Positions 18,006 through 26,644 of a stretch of 64,000 nucleotides of DNA are shown here, piece by piece. The number at the start of each line of letters is the position of its first letter. Positions within the stretch are counted from its first letter, which is position 1. The stretch comes from JACPUW01 sp049115495 (GTDB lineage Bacteria; Bacteroidota; Bacteroidia; CAILMK01; JACPUW01), in contig JAGDZV010000015.1 of assembly GCA_049115495.1 (NCBI GenBank), forward strand, positions 62,001 through 126,000, given 5' to 3'. Below the pieces are notes generated by a model. That model made no database searches and had not been told where the DNA came from. It saw nothing but the letters and a program-made list of their open reading frames with translations. A program made the position numbers and the translations under genes.

Positions 18006-20270
18006 GTGCAGTTATTCTTAAAAATCATCAGCCGAAAAAAGTTAATGTTGGGGCTGTTTTTGTTGCTTACAGCAGCAGGGGCATGGCAGGCCATTAACCT
18101 AAAATTCGACCATCAGAGGCGTCGTTTTTTCCCAACTGACAACGAAGACCTTGAGTTTACCAATAGGTTTTTTGCCGAAATTGAGCAAGACGATATTTAC
18201 ATACTCGTGGGGCTTGAATTACCTAATTCTATTCTTGACAAAAACTCAAGAGAAATGGTAAGCCAAATTGTTACCGAGTTAGAAGCCATTCCACTTGCAA
18301 ATAGAGCACTATCTATTACCAATTATAGGTATTTAAAAAAAGGTGGTCCAAAGGTTTATGCCGCAAATATTCTTTCGCCCTCGCAAAGCCAAAGAGCTGC
18401 CGATAGTATTAAAATTTTGGCCAATCCGTACGTTTATAAAAACCTGATAGCTGATGACTTTAAGAGCACAAATATTGTTCTTAAAACCAAAGTAATTAAT
18501 ACCCAAGAAAAGGCCGATGAAATGTATGCAGGCCTAATAGCGGTGCTAGATAAATATGAAGATGTAGCATATCATTTGAGTGGTTTTCCTATAATGCAAA
18601 GCGTTACGGTAAACCAGTTGAAATGGGAGATGCAGTTTTATGTCTCGCTATCTGGCATACTGTTGCTAATCATACTCTTTATAATCTACAGGTCTCTTTG
18701 GGGCCTATTAGTGCCCTTTTTATCACTTGCAGGGGGGCTTTCAGTTTTCTTTGCCTATTTACATTTATCGGGTCAAAGCCTTGATTTAATGAGCTCTCTT
18801 TTTCCGATTCTTATGCTCATTTTCTTAATGGCAGATGTTGTGCATTTGCAAACCCATTACATGGATGAGTTGAGCAAAGGAAAATCACCTATTAGAGCTA
18901 TGGAAGTTACCATAAAAGAAATTGGTTTAGCCCTTTTCTTAACTTCATTTACCACGGCGGTGGGTTTTGGAACACTCGCTACTTCGCGAATTGAAGCCAT
19001 TAGGCACTTTGGGCTCAACTCGGCAGTTGGCGTTTTAATAGCCTTTGTATTAGTAATAGTTTTTGCATCATCAGCCTTACTGTTTTTTAGTAAAGGCAAG
19101 GTGGCCAATCTTAAAAAACGAAACAACTCTTGGGAGGCCGCAATGCATAAGCTCTATTTGTTTAATAAGAGTAGGTATAGGTTTATTTTACTTGGTATGA
19201 TGGCCCTACTTGTGCTTGCCATGGTTGGCGTAAATCAAATTAGTACTAATGCCTTTATTAAAGGCGATATACCTGATAAAGCAAAGCTAAAAAGCGATTT
19301 TGAATATTTTGAAAAGGTATTTTCGGGGGTGCGGTCGTTTGAAATGGCTATTACACCCGCCCAAGGTGCTGATTTAAACAATGTAGAGCTCTTAAGCGAA
19401 GTGGCTAAGCTTGAAACATATCTTACCGATAGCCATAAGATAGGAAATATTGTTTCGCCAACGCTCCCTTACCGTATGGTGCACCAGGCTTTTACCCGTG
19501 GTAAATCTGACTATAAAATGCCAGAGGTAAACCAATCAAAAAAATATGGCACCTTTATGAGAGCAGATACTTCTGGCAACCTTAAAAGTTTAATGAATGC
19601 CGATGCCTCTTTGGGAAGAATATCGGGCAGGCAAGTTGATTATGGTTCAGATTATCACGAAGGCCAAATTGTGAAAATTCAAAACTGGATTAGCACTAAC
19701 TTGAATACTGACCTTGTAAGCTTTAAGGTAACCGGCACCACACTCATGTACGATAGAAACCACGAGTACTTGCGCCTAAGTTTATTCCGTTCGCTTGGGT
19801 TGGCATTTATTATAGTAGGAATTCTATTTGCACTTCTTTTTAAAGACTACCGCATGGTAATAGTTAGTATTATTCCAAACCTAATTCCATTATTATTGGC
19901 TGCCGGAATGATGGGCTTCCTAAACATAAAACTACAAGCACTTACTTCTATCTTTTTTGCCATTTCGTTTGGTATTGCGGTAGATGATACTATACACTTT
20001 CTTACACGGTTTAAACTAGAGCGTAAGAAAGGCCTAACCGTAAGCAGATCGATAAGAAATAGTCTTTACATAAGTGGCAAAGCCATAATTATTACTTCAG
20101 TAATATTAATTGTATCGTTTATTTCTCTAACTTTTTCTGACTTTAAGGGCACCTACTATATTGGTGTATTGGTAAGTCTTACTCTTTTTACAGCCATACT
20201 GTCTGATTTGTTTGTTTTACCACAATTGCTCTATTTCATTAATAGAAAAGGTAGAGGAAAAAGTAAATAG
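18006..20270 (+). CDS. RND-superfamily exporter (MMPL/Patched-like)
   Basis: Inner-membrane, proton-driven exporter-like protein of 754 aa. The duplicated RND layout is visible: TM1 near the N-terminus (KLMLGLFLLLTAAGAWQA), a periplasmic domain (~30-205), five TM segments (~210-370), a sixth crossing, a second periplasmic domain (~410-590) and a final TM cluster. MMPL signatures include FPILMLIFLMADVVH in the first half and FFAISFGIAVDDTIHFLTRF in the second, the latter with the conserved acidic pair. The start is GTG at 18006. At ~750 aa it matches single-gene MMPL/HpnN-like lipid exporters, not AcrB-type drug pumps. The AsmA-like gene 51 nt downstream may be functionally linked in envelope-lipid handling (inference). 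Confidence 0.88.
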   Translation: MQLFLKIISRKKLMLGLFLLLTAAGAWQAINLKFDHQRRRFFPTDNEDLEFTNRFFAEIEQDDIYILVGLELPNSILDKNSREMVSQIVTELEAIPLANRALSITNYRYLKKGGPKVYAANILSPSQSQRAADSIKILANPYVYKNLIADDFKSTNIVLKTKVINTQEKADEMYAGLIAVLDKYEDVAYHLSGFPIMQSVTVNQLKWEMQFYVSLSGILLLIILFIIYRSLWGLLVPFLSLAGGLSVFFAYLHLSGQSLDLMSSLFPILMLIFLMADVVHLQTHYMDELSKGKSPIRAMEVTIKEIGLALFLTSFTTAVGFGTLATSRIEAIRHFGLNSAVGVLIAFVLVIVFASSALLFFSKGKVANLKKRNNSWEAAMHKLYLFNKSRYRFILLGMMALLVLAMVGVNQISTNAFIKGDIPDKAKLKSDFEYFEKVFSGVRSFEMAITPAQGADLNNVELLSEVAKLETYLTDSHKIGNIVSPTLPYRMVHQAFTRGKSDYKMPEVNQSKKYGTFMRADTSGNLKSLMNADASLGRISGRQVDYGSDYHEGQIVKIQNWISTNLNTDLVSFKVTGTTLMYDRNHEYLRLSLFRSLGLAFIIVGILFALLFKDYRMVIVSIIPNLIPLLLAAGMMGFLNIKLQALTSIFFAISFGIAVDDTIHFLTRFKLERKKGLTVSRSIRNSLYISGKAIIITSVILIVSFISLTFSDFKGTYYIGVLVSLTLFTAILSDLFVLPQLLYFINRKGRGKSK

Positions 20271-20296
20271 ATAAGCATTGCAATAAGTGCTTGCTC

Positions 20297-20304
20297 TACT
20301 TTTG
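20297..20304 (+). promoter_or_regulatory. Possible -7 box (TACTTTTG) before the AsmA-like gene
   Basis: Matches TAnnTTTG. An upstream TTG at 20278-20280 is 16 nt away, somewhat short. It would place a start just before the TTG start codons at 20322/20328 and could give the AsmA-like gene its own promoter. Confidence 0.3.
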
Positions 20305-20321
20305 ACTAACCCTAGTTTTAT

Positions 20322-22091
20322 TTGGTTTTGAGGAAAAAGCTAATTATACGAGTTGTTGTTGCATTTACCGTTTTTATGACGGTGTTTTCGGTGGCCGTAC
20401 TTTTTGCTTTTAATAGAATTGAGTCTTATGTAAATGAAAATGGTAAAGCGCTAGTAGGGCGCAAGGTTAATTTACGCAGTTTAAACGCCAACCTACTTAA
20501 TGCACGATTTATTATTAAAGACCTTACCATTTTTGAGCAAAATGAAATTGACTCTTTTTTGCACTGCAAAAAACTGAGCATTAACCTAAATCTTACATCA
20601 ATACTAAACGGAAATTATTTAGTTGATAATGTTGAAATTGATGGTTTAGAAGTAGATGTTGTTCAAAACCAGGGCCATTTCAATTTTCAGGATATTGTAA
20701 TGCATGTAAAAGCAAAAACTAAATCTAAAAGCAGCGAAACTGCTAGTGATGAAGTGCCTATTACATGGTCTATTGAGAAGTTTAGTGTAACCAATGCTAA
20801 CGCAAGTTACGCAGACGGACATTTGCCTTATCCTTTGCATTTTGACCATGTTTTTTTAGAAAGCGCAACAGGAATTAAAAGCACTAAATCAGACTTTTTA
20901 GCGCATTTGAATTTTATACTGAATGAGAAGGCAAAAGTTGATTTCAATATAACATACAAGGCGCACACCGACTCATTTTTATCTCATCTCTTATTAAATC
21001 AATTAGGATTTGAAAATATAAGTCCTTTCTTAAGCCCTATTCTAAATTTTAAGCAAATACAGGGTAATGTGGCCTCAAATATTGTTATAAAAGGCAAAAT
21101 TAGCGACCCCGCAAACCTTGATGTGTCTGGTGAGTTGGGCATAGATTCATTCATTTTTGTGAGCCTTGCAAATGAAGAATTAGTTCGCTTTAGTTCGCTT
21201 CAGGTTTCAATTGATTCATTGAATGCGGTTAAAGATCTCTATGCCATTCATAGTGTTAGTATTAATGAATTAAAAGGTGGGTTCCATGTGTTTGTTGATG
21301 GTCATAATTTTCAATCTTTAGCCAAAGAAACACACGCCGATACTGCCATGCAAGAAACAAAAGTTGCCATTGAAAACTTAGGTGAAAGACCAACTAACTA
21401 TTTACATGAGTTTGTAGAGCAAATAAGAGCAACGGTACATGAGTACCGCGCCAATAACATACATGTTGATTCAATAATTGTTACTAATAGTAATTTGTTT
21501 TTTTACGACCATGTACCCAAAGAAGTTTTCAAGTGCAATTTGACCAATTTCAATGCCTATACTCACGACTTTTATTTTGATAGAGACAGTGTAAATATTG
21601 ATGTAGCGTCTAAGTTAAACTACACAGGAATTCTAAATTCAACCATTACATTTTACCTTCACCACAAAGAAGATCTTAGCCTAAATGTACAAATTGAAAA
21701 TTTTGATATGCGTGCATTGAGCCCTTATAGCTACGGCTATTTAGGACATGATATTGATACGGGTACGCTTAAGCTCGAAACTAATATTAGAATTGAAGAC
21801 AATTATTTAAAAAGTAAAAATCATTTAAGCGCTTCTAACCTTGAGTTGGGTAAAAAGGTGAGGCATGAAGAAGCCTTGAAGGCTCCAATTAAGGCGGGCA
21901 TAAACGCGCTTACGAGTGCAGATGGGGTATTAGAGTTAGACATTCCGATAAAAGGTGATTTAAGCGACCCTGACTTTAAAGCTGGTCCTTTAGTTAAACA
22001 GGCTTTAAGAAATACCCTAACAAAAGCCGCATCATTACCTGCACGTACGGTTAAAAGAGTGGTTTCGTTTAAGAAAAAAGATAAGGGGTAG
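20322..22091 (+). CDS. AsmA-like / DUF748-type envelope protein
   Basis: 589 residues with one N-terminal membrane anchor (LIIRVVVAFTVFMTVFSVAVLF) followed by a long periplasmic beta-rich region. Typical AsmA/DUF748 features are RKVNLRSLNANLLNARFIIKD-like strands near the start and a C-terminal segment DGVLELDIPIKGDLSDPDF, which closely follows the AsmA consensus. AsmA-family proteins are implicated in phospholipid transport to the outer membrane. The start is TTG at 20322 or 20328; no ATG is available. It follows the RND exporter with a 51-nt gap and may be co-transcribed. Confidence 0.82.
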   Translation: MVLRKKLIIRVVVAFTVFMTVFSVAVLFAFNRIESYVNENGKALVGRKVNLRSLNANLLNARFIIKDLTIFEQNEIDSFLHCKKLSINLNLTSILNGNYLVDNVEIDGLEVDVVQNQGHFNFQDIVMHVKAKTKSKSSETASDEVPITWSIEKFSVTNANASYADGHLPYPLHFDHVFLESATGIKSTKSDFLAHLNFILNEKAKVDFNITYKAHTDSFLSHLLLNQLGFENISPFLSPILNFKQIQGNVASNIVIKGKISDPANLDVSGELGIDSFIFVSLANEELVRFSSLQVSIDSLNAVKDLYAIHSVSINELKGGFHVFVDGHNFQSLAKETHADTAMQETKVAIENLGERPTNYLHEFVEQIRATVHEYRANNIHVDSIIVTNSNLFFYDHVPKEVFKCNLTNFNAYTHDFYFDRDSVNIDVASKLNYTGILNSTITFYLHHKEDLSLNVQIENFDMRALSPYSYGYLGHDIDTGTLKLETNIRIEDNYLKSKNHLSASNLELGKKVRHEEALKAPIKAGINALTSADGVLELDIPIKGDLSDPDFKAGPLVKQALRNTLTKAASLPARTVKRVVSFKKKDKG

Positions 22092-22408
22092 AAGAAACAT
22101 ACTTACAAATAGTCCTATGTTATCCTAAACTTTTCCAATTGAAATAATCAGGGATTTCTTGTGTTAAAAATTGAATTTGACCAAACTAAAAATCAAGTAC
22201 TGATTTAGATAGCAACAAATTGTGGGTCTCCCGAATTTCTCGAGACTTTCAGAAGCCCGCAATCACGTTATTTTAGTTTTTATGTCATCCTGAACTTGAT
22301 TCAGCAACTGCTGATTTGAACCAATAATATGATTTTTTGAAATCAAAAACTTGTTGTTCTTGTCCATTTAAAGTTGGGTCAAGCCCGCAATGATACTAAG
22401 ACGTTAAA
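22092..22408. repeat. Gene-free stretch with a dispersed repeat fragment
   Basis: No gene is supported in these 317 bases between convergent genes. At about 22281-22302 it carries GTCATCCTGAACTTGATTCAG, shared with the MITE-like unit at 8589-8725 but without that unit's terminal repeats. Other short symmetric strings (GGTCTC/GAGAC around 22224-22246) are weak. Confidence 0.45.
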
Positions 22409-23800
22409 CTAGCCTTTCAAGGCAGCGTTGAGCAAGTCCTTTAATTGGTCGCCGCTGCTAGGGCGTGGTGCATTATTCTTATAAATATTACCATCTCTAC
22501 CAATAATGTAATATGTAGGTATTCCGCTCACATTATAGCTCTGTGGTACATCATGCTTAAAATCTTTAGCCAACACGTGCACACCTTTTAGCTCTTTTTC
22601 TTCAACTGCTTGGCGCCAAGCTTTGGCGTCTTTATCAATTGATATGTATAAGAAAACCATATCCTTATTATCTGCATATTCTTCTTTTAGCGCTTTGGCA
22701 TATGGAACTTGTTGCATACATGGTCCGCACCAGCTGGCCCAAAAATCTATATACACCACTTTGCCTTTAAAATCATTTAAACTAACTTCTTCTCCATCAA
22801 GATTTTTTAATGTAAACTGTGGAGCTAAATTGCCAGGTTGAAGTGCCTTAACCTTATTGTAAATGCCCTGAAGATACTCAGCAACTTCTGGTTCGCAATT
22901 GGCTTTAAAATCTTCCCAATACGGATCTATTTTGCTTAACTCAATAGCGCTAAGTCTATTTCTTAAGTAATTGGCCTGCGCGGTAGTTTTGGTTTTACCC
23001 GTTAAGGCCATTTCAGCAATTAAAAACTGATTTAGTGGGTTATAACCACCGCTTGAGCTTTGTTGAACCGTACTTAACTTATAACCTAAATACTGGTCTA
23101 AAAAGAACAAGTAGCCACCTTGATCTAACAGCTCTTCGTTGTCAAAATCGCAATTATCTAAAAAATTATAATAGCCTTCATGCACTACTTCACTTCTTGA
23201 TTTTTTAGCGTAATATGCCTTTATCATTGGGTAGTACAAATAAGTGCCGTACATCATATAAGTCTCGTTCTTTTGCCATGTATCCATAAATTCGGTGCTT
23301 ATTTCGCTTTCATTATTAAAGCTTAAAAGCAATTCTACTTTGGCGTCAAGTCTTTCTTTGTGCTTATTGGTAAACGCTTCGCTATCAAGTTCGCTATACC
23401 AGCCGCGAGTTGGATCTTTTCCTTCATCTTCAAAATTCAGAAAATACGCCGCAAGAAAATTATTCTCACCTGAGTAGTCGCCACTATATTCTAAAGATTC
23501 ATCAAACTCTTTGGCATTCACACTCAATTTCAAAGTTTGATCAGGCATAAGGTAAATTGAAGTAGATTCATCTCCAATTGATAAATCGGCAAATGTTGCT
23601 TCTGTAATCTCAGCCTCAATGCTAAACTTACCTTTTACAATTTGGGCTTTCCATGAGAAGTCTTTTAAAGTAATCTGTTGTCTAAAACTAATTTCTGCTT
23701 CGCCTGATCTTAATCCTTTCACTGTTCCGCTTACTACCGTTTTAGCATTTGAAAATTGAAACAGTCCTAAAGCCACAAATAGCACAACAATCCTTCTCAT
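22409..23800 (-). CDS. TlpA-like periplasmic thiol-disulphide oxidoreductase
   Basis: 463 residues: a signal peptide (ends FSNAK), an N-terminal beta domain of the DUF4369 kind (~20-110), a helical middle region, and a C-terminal thioredoxin-like domain (~315-463) with the active-site WCGPC near residue 356 and cis-proline motif SGIPTY. These large two-domain TlpA-like proteins are abundant in Bacteroidota and keep periplasmic cysteines reduced or assist cytochrome maturation. Monocistronic; no cytochrome-maturation genes adjacent. Confidence 0.9.
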   Translation of the reverse strand: MRRIVVLFVALGLFQFSNAKTVVSGTVKGLRSGEAEISFRQQITLKDFSWKAQIVKGKFSIEAEITEATFADLSIGDESTSIYLMPDQTLKLSVNAKEFDESLEYSGDYSGENNFLAAYFLNFEDEGKDPTRGWYSELDSEAFTNKHKERLDAKVELLLSFNNESEISTEFMDTWQKNETYMMYGTYLYYPMIKAYYAKKSRSEVVHEGYYNFLDNCDFDNEELLDQGGYLFFLDQYLGYKLSTVQQSSSGGYNPLNQFLIAEMALTGKTKTTAQANYLRNRLSAIELSKIDPYWEDFKANCEPEVAEYLQGIYNKVKALQPGNLAPQFTLKNLDGEEVSLNDFKGKVVYIDFWASWCGPCMQQVPYAKALKEEYADNKDMVFLYISIDKDAKAWRQAVEEKELKGVHVLAKDFKHDVPQSYNVSGIPTYYIIGRDGNIYKNNAPRPSSGDQLKDLLNAALKG

Positions 23801-23966
23801 TATAATTGGTTTGATTCAGGGCAAAAGAAAGAATTAAAAATGAAAGTGATATTAATACTCAAATAGTAAGAATAGTTAAAAAAGCTCATTGTTGCTTTTT
23901 ACCGTTAACAGTAGCACGGCATGGTGATAAATTGTATATGAAGCTTAATACAGGCTAAATATCCAA

Positions 23967-24995
23967 CTACTTTCTAGTTAATAGCGTAACAAATGTGGGT
24001 AAATGGTCGCTGTACCCACCGTAATAATTTGGTCCGCCATAGCTGCGGCTAGGTACTTTTTGACCACTTCTTGTGGTATAAAGCATAAAATCTTTTTTCA
24101 CTACTTGCGCTGACGCAGGCTCTATTTCATAATCAGTTAAATCACCATTTACAAGGTTTTGGCTTACAATTATTTGATCAAGCACATTCCAATCGCCTCG
24201 GTAGTTATAGGTGCCTTCTCCCTTTTTTATTAGGTGGTATGATGTATTAAAAAGGTTGGTTTTTGATGTTAGGATAGAGTCGGCCTTTAGGTAATTAACT
24301 ATGCTCGTGTTAAAAGGCTCATCGTTAAAGTCACCCATAATTATAATTCGGGCGTCTGGGTTTCTTTTCTGCAACCCAGTAACTCTCTTATTTAGCCAAA
24401 ATGCTGCGGCTGTTCTTTTGTATTCAGACTCAGCTTGTCCACCCGAGCGAGACGGCCAATGATTAGCGAAGAAATAGAAACTATCGTTACCATCTGTTGC
24501 CGTTAAGCAAACAATATCTCTTGTTTTAAAATTTGGCTCGCCCTCTAGAATTACAGTATGGGCAGTTAAACGCTCTGCTTTAAATTTCGAGCTCTGATAA
24601 ATAAAAGCTACATCAATTCCTCGTTTATCAGGCGAGTTATGGTGAGATACACTGTAATCAAGCTCATGATTTAAACTTAATGTGCCGCAAAGGTCAATTA
24701 GCACTTGTTTGTTTTCAACTTCACAAACCCCTAACATATCTGGTTTAAACTCTGCTATAACCTTGGCCAAATGGGCTAATTTTTCGTTGTAGCGCTCCGT
24801 TCCATATTCTTTTTTTGAATCGGGCAAAAACTCTTCGTCATTAATGCTTGGGTCATTTATGGTGTCAAATAAATTCTCAAGATTGTAAAAACCTACAATT
24901 CGGTTGGCATTGGCTTCCTTTTGACCTTTATCGGTGCTTTTGCACGATACAATTACAATGGCTAAAAGGGCTATGGCTAAATGAACAAGCTTCAT
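23967..24995 (-). CDS. Endonuclease/exonuclease/phosphatase-family lipoprotein
   Basis: 342 residues from the chosen ATG at 24995, which gives a clean lipoprotein signal (MKLVHLAIALLAIVIVSC). A longer in-frame start at 25082 would add 29 residues but overlap the divergent rmuC start, so it is rejected. EEP-fold motifs: GFYNLENLFD (Asn and metal Glu), LGVCEVEN, MGDFNDEP (metal Asp/Asn) and YGGYSDHLP (catalytic Asp-His). The substrate may be extracellular DNA, a lipid or a phosphoester; not decidable here. Confidence 0.88.
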   Translation of the reverse strand: MKLVHLAIALLAIVIVSCKSTDKGQKEANANRIVGFYNLENLFDTINDPSINDEEFLPDSKKEYGTERYNEKLAHLAKVIAEFKPDMLGVCEVENKQVLIDLCGTLSLNHELDYSVSHHNSPDKRGIDVAFIYQSSKFKAERLTAHTVILEGEPNFKTRDIVCLTATDGNDSFYFFANHWPSRSGGQAESEYKRTAAAFWLNKRVTGLQKRNPDARIIIMGDFNDEPFNTSIVNYLKADSILTSKTNLFNTSYHLIKKGEGTYNYRGDWNVLDQIIVSQNLVNGDLTDYEIEPASAQVVKKDFMLYTTRSGQKVPSRSYGGPNYYGGYSDHLPTFVTLLTRK

Positions 24996-25000
24996 GAGTG

Positions 25001-25008
25001 CAAAACTA
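25001..25008 (-). promoter_or_regulatory. -7 box (TAGTTTTG) for the EEP lipoprotein gene
   Basis: A TAnnTTTG match on the minus strand only 5 nt before the ATG at 24995, implying a near-leaderless transcript. It is one half of a compact divergent pair with 25034-25041. Confidence 0.35.
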
Positions 25009-25033
25009 CAAAGGCACCCACCGGCAATTCTCT

Positions 25034-25041
25034 TAGTTTTG
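25034..25041 (+). promoter_or_regulatory. -7 box (TAGTTTTG) for rmuC
   Basis: The same octamer in the opposite orientation, 19 nt before the rmuC ATG, with 25 nt between the two divergent boxes. No clear -33 TTTG is seen for either. Confidence 0.35.
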
Positions 25042-25060
25042 ATAAAATCAAACTGTAAGT

Positions 25061-26320
25061 ATGGAATTGGTATTTCTAGCAATAGGTTTAATTGCAGGTT
25101 TTGCTATTGGCTGGCTCTTAAATTCGGGCAAAAAGCATGAGCAAAGCGACTCAATTTCGGTTTCGCTATACAATGAGCTTAAAGTTGAAGCTAAAAGCAA
25201 GGATGCTGAAATTAATGAACTCACTGCATCATTGGCCAAAGCTGAGCAATGGGACGAAGACCTAAATCAAAAACTTAAAGATCAAAAAACAGAGCTGGAA
25301 AAACTCCAAGAGCACTTTAGACTTGAGTTTAGAAACTTATCAAACACCATTTTAGAAGATAAGAGCAGACGCTTTTTAGAAATGAACGAGCAAAAAGTGG
25401 GTGAGATTTTAAAGCCACTAAAAGAGCGTATTACTGCTTTTGAGCAAAAGGTAGAGCACAGTAGCCAAAACACACTGAAATGGAATACAGAGCTAAAAGA
25501 GCAAATAAAATCGCTTGCTATAGCCAATCAAAAAATTGCCAATGATGCCAATGCTTTGGCTTTAGCCCTAAAAGGCGATAAAAAAATGCAAGGCAATTGG
25601 GGTGAACTTCAACTTGAATTAATACTTGAAAAAGCAGGCTTGCAAGATGGTATTCATTATAGAAAAGAAGTAAGCCTAAAAGATGAGGAAGGCAGCCGAT
25701 TTAGACCCGATTTTATAATAAACCTACCAGATGGCAAACATTTGGTAATTGACTCTAAAGTGAGTTTGGTAGCCTACGATCAATATTTTAATGCAGAAAA
25801 CGAAAACGATCAAAGCACTTATTTAAAATCACATATACAAGCGATAAACAACCATATAAGTCAGCTTAGCAATAAAAACTACCAAAAGCTGCACGGCATC
25901 AATTCGCCCGATTATATTATGCTTTTTGTGCCAATAGAACCTGCGTTGTATTTGGCGTTGAATAAAGAAGCTGGTTTATATGAAAAGGCGCTAAATGCCA
26001 ACATAGTGCTAGTGAGTACGGGTACGCTATTGGCTACGCTACGCACCATTAGCTACATATGGAAACAAGAAAACCAAAAGCGCAATGTGATAGAAATTGC
26101 CAAAGAGAGCGGTGCACTTTATGATAAGTTCGTCGGTTTTTTAAATGATATGGAAGGCATTGGTAAAAAGCTTGGCGATGCACAAAGCGATTATGATGAA
26201 GCCATGAAAAAGCTTTCTACTTCTCCTAAAAAAGGCACCACTATTATTGGAAGAATTGAAAACCTAAAAGAATTAGGTGCCGAAGCGAGTAAGCAAATTG
26301 ATGATAAGTATTTGGGGTAA
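25061..26320 (+). CDS. rmuC: DNA recombination protein RmuC
   Basis: 419 residues. An N-terminal membrane anchor (LVFLAIGLIAGFAIGWLL) is followed by a coiled coil (~35-160), then the RmuC nuclease-like domain: MQGNWGELQLELILEKAGLQ, FRPDFIINLPDGKHLVIDSK and DYIMLFVPIEPALYLAL. The PD-(D/E)xK-like fold limits inversions and rearrangements in E. coli. Length and motifs match the family. It stands alone, divergent from the EEP lipoprotein gene. Confidence 0.94.
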   Translation: MELVFLAIGLIAGFAIGWLLNSGKKHEQSDSISVSLYNELKVEAKSKDAEINELTASLAKAEQWDEDLNQKLKDQKTELEKLQEHFRLEFRNLSNTILEDKSRRFLEMNEQKVGEILKPLKERITAFEQKVEHSSQNTLKWNTELKEQIKSLAIANQKIANDANALALALKGDKKMQGNWGELQLELILEKAGLQDGIHYRKEVSLKDEEGSRFRPDFIINLPDGKHLVIDSKVSLVAYDQYFNAENENDQSTYLKSHIQAINNHISQLSNKNYQKLHGINSPDYIMLFVPIEPALYLALNKEAGLYEKALNANIVLVSTGTLLATLRTISYIWKQENQKRNVIEIAKESGALYDKFVGFLNDMEGIGKKLGDAQSDYDEAMKKLSTSPKKGTTIIGRIENLKELGAEASKQIDDKYLG

Positions 26321-26644
26321 ATTGTCTGTATTAGGGATTTTAGGATTGGGGGATTTTATGGTTTTGTTTTGTCTAACGGCCTAATTGCCGTTCAGAAGCC
26401 CCAACTTTTGAACTTGAATGAAGAGTGGCGCTATTGCGCCATTTACATTTCGGTGCTGGAGCGCCTATTATTCAATCATTTTGAAGCTGGAGCTTCAAAA
26501 GGGCGTCGTATTTCCATTGTCATTCTGATCCGCCAGCTGGCGGAAAGAATCTCTTTCATGTAAAAACTTTGCTATTAGCAGGTACATTAGAGATGCTTCG
26601 TGCATCTGCAAGACCTTTTGAGCGTATCATTAGCAATTGAACCT
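26321..26644. repeat. Gene-free stretch carrying five consecutive hairpins
   Basis: Perfect or near-perfect inverted repeats follow one another: AACGGC/GCCGTT (26374-26391), TGGCGC/GCGCCA (26426-26441), GGTGC/GCGCC (26452-26465), TTTTGAAGCT/AGCTTCAAAA (26479-26500) and the 16-bp palindrome TCCGCCAGCTGGCGGA (26529-26544). A 64-codon plus-strand frame across them is judged a by-product. This looks like a composite of dispersed intergenic repeats. Confidence 0.6.

Noticed and set aside
26369..26563. A 64-codon plus-strand frame after rmuC
   Set aside because: It runs straight through the five hairpins, and its sequence is explained by their symmetry. No start context or domain.
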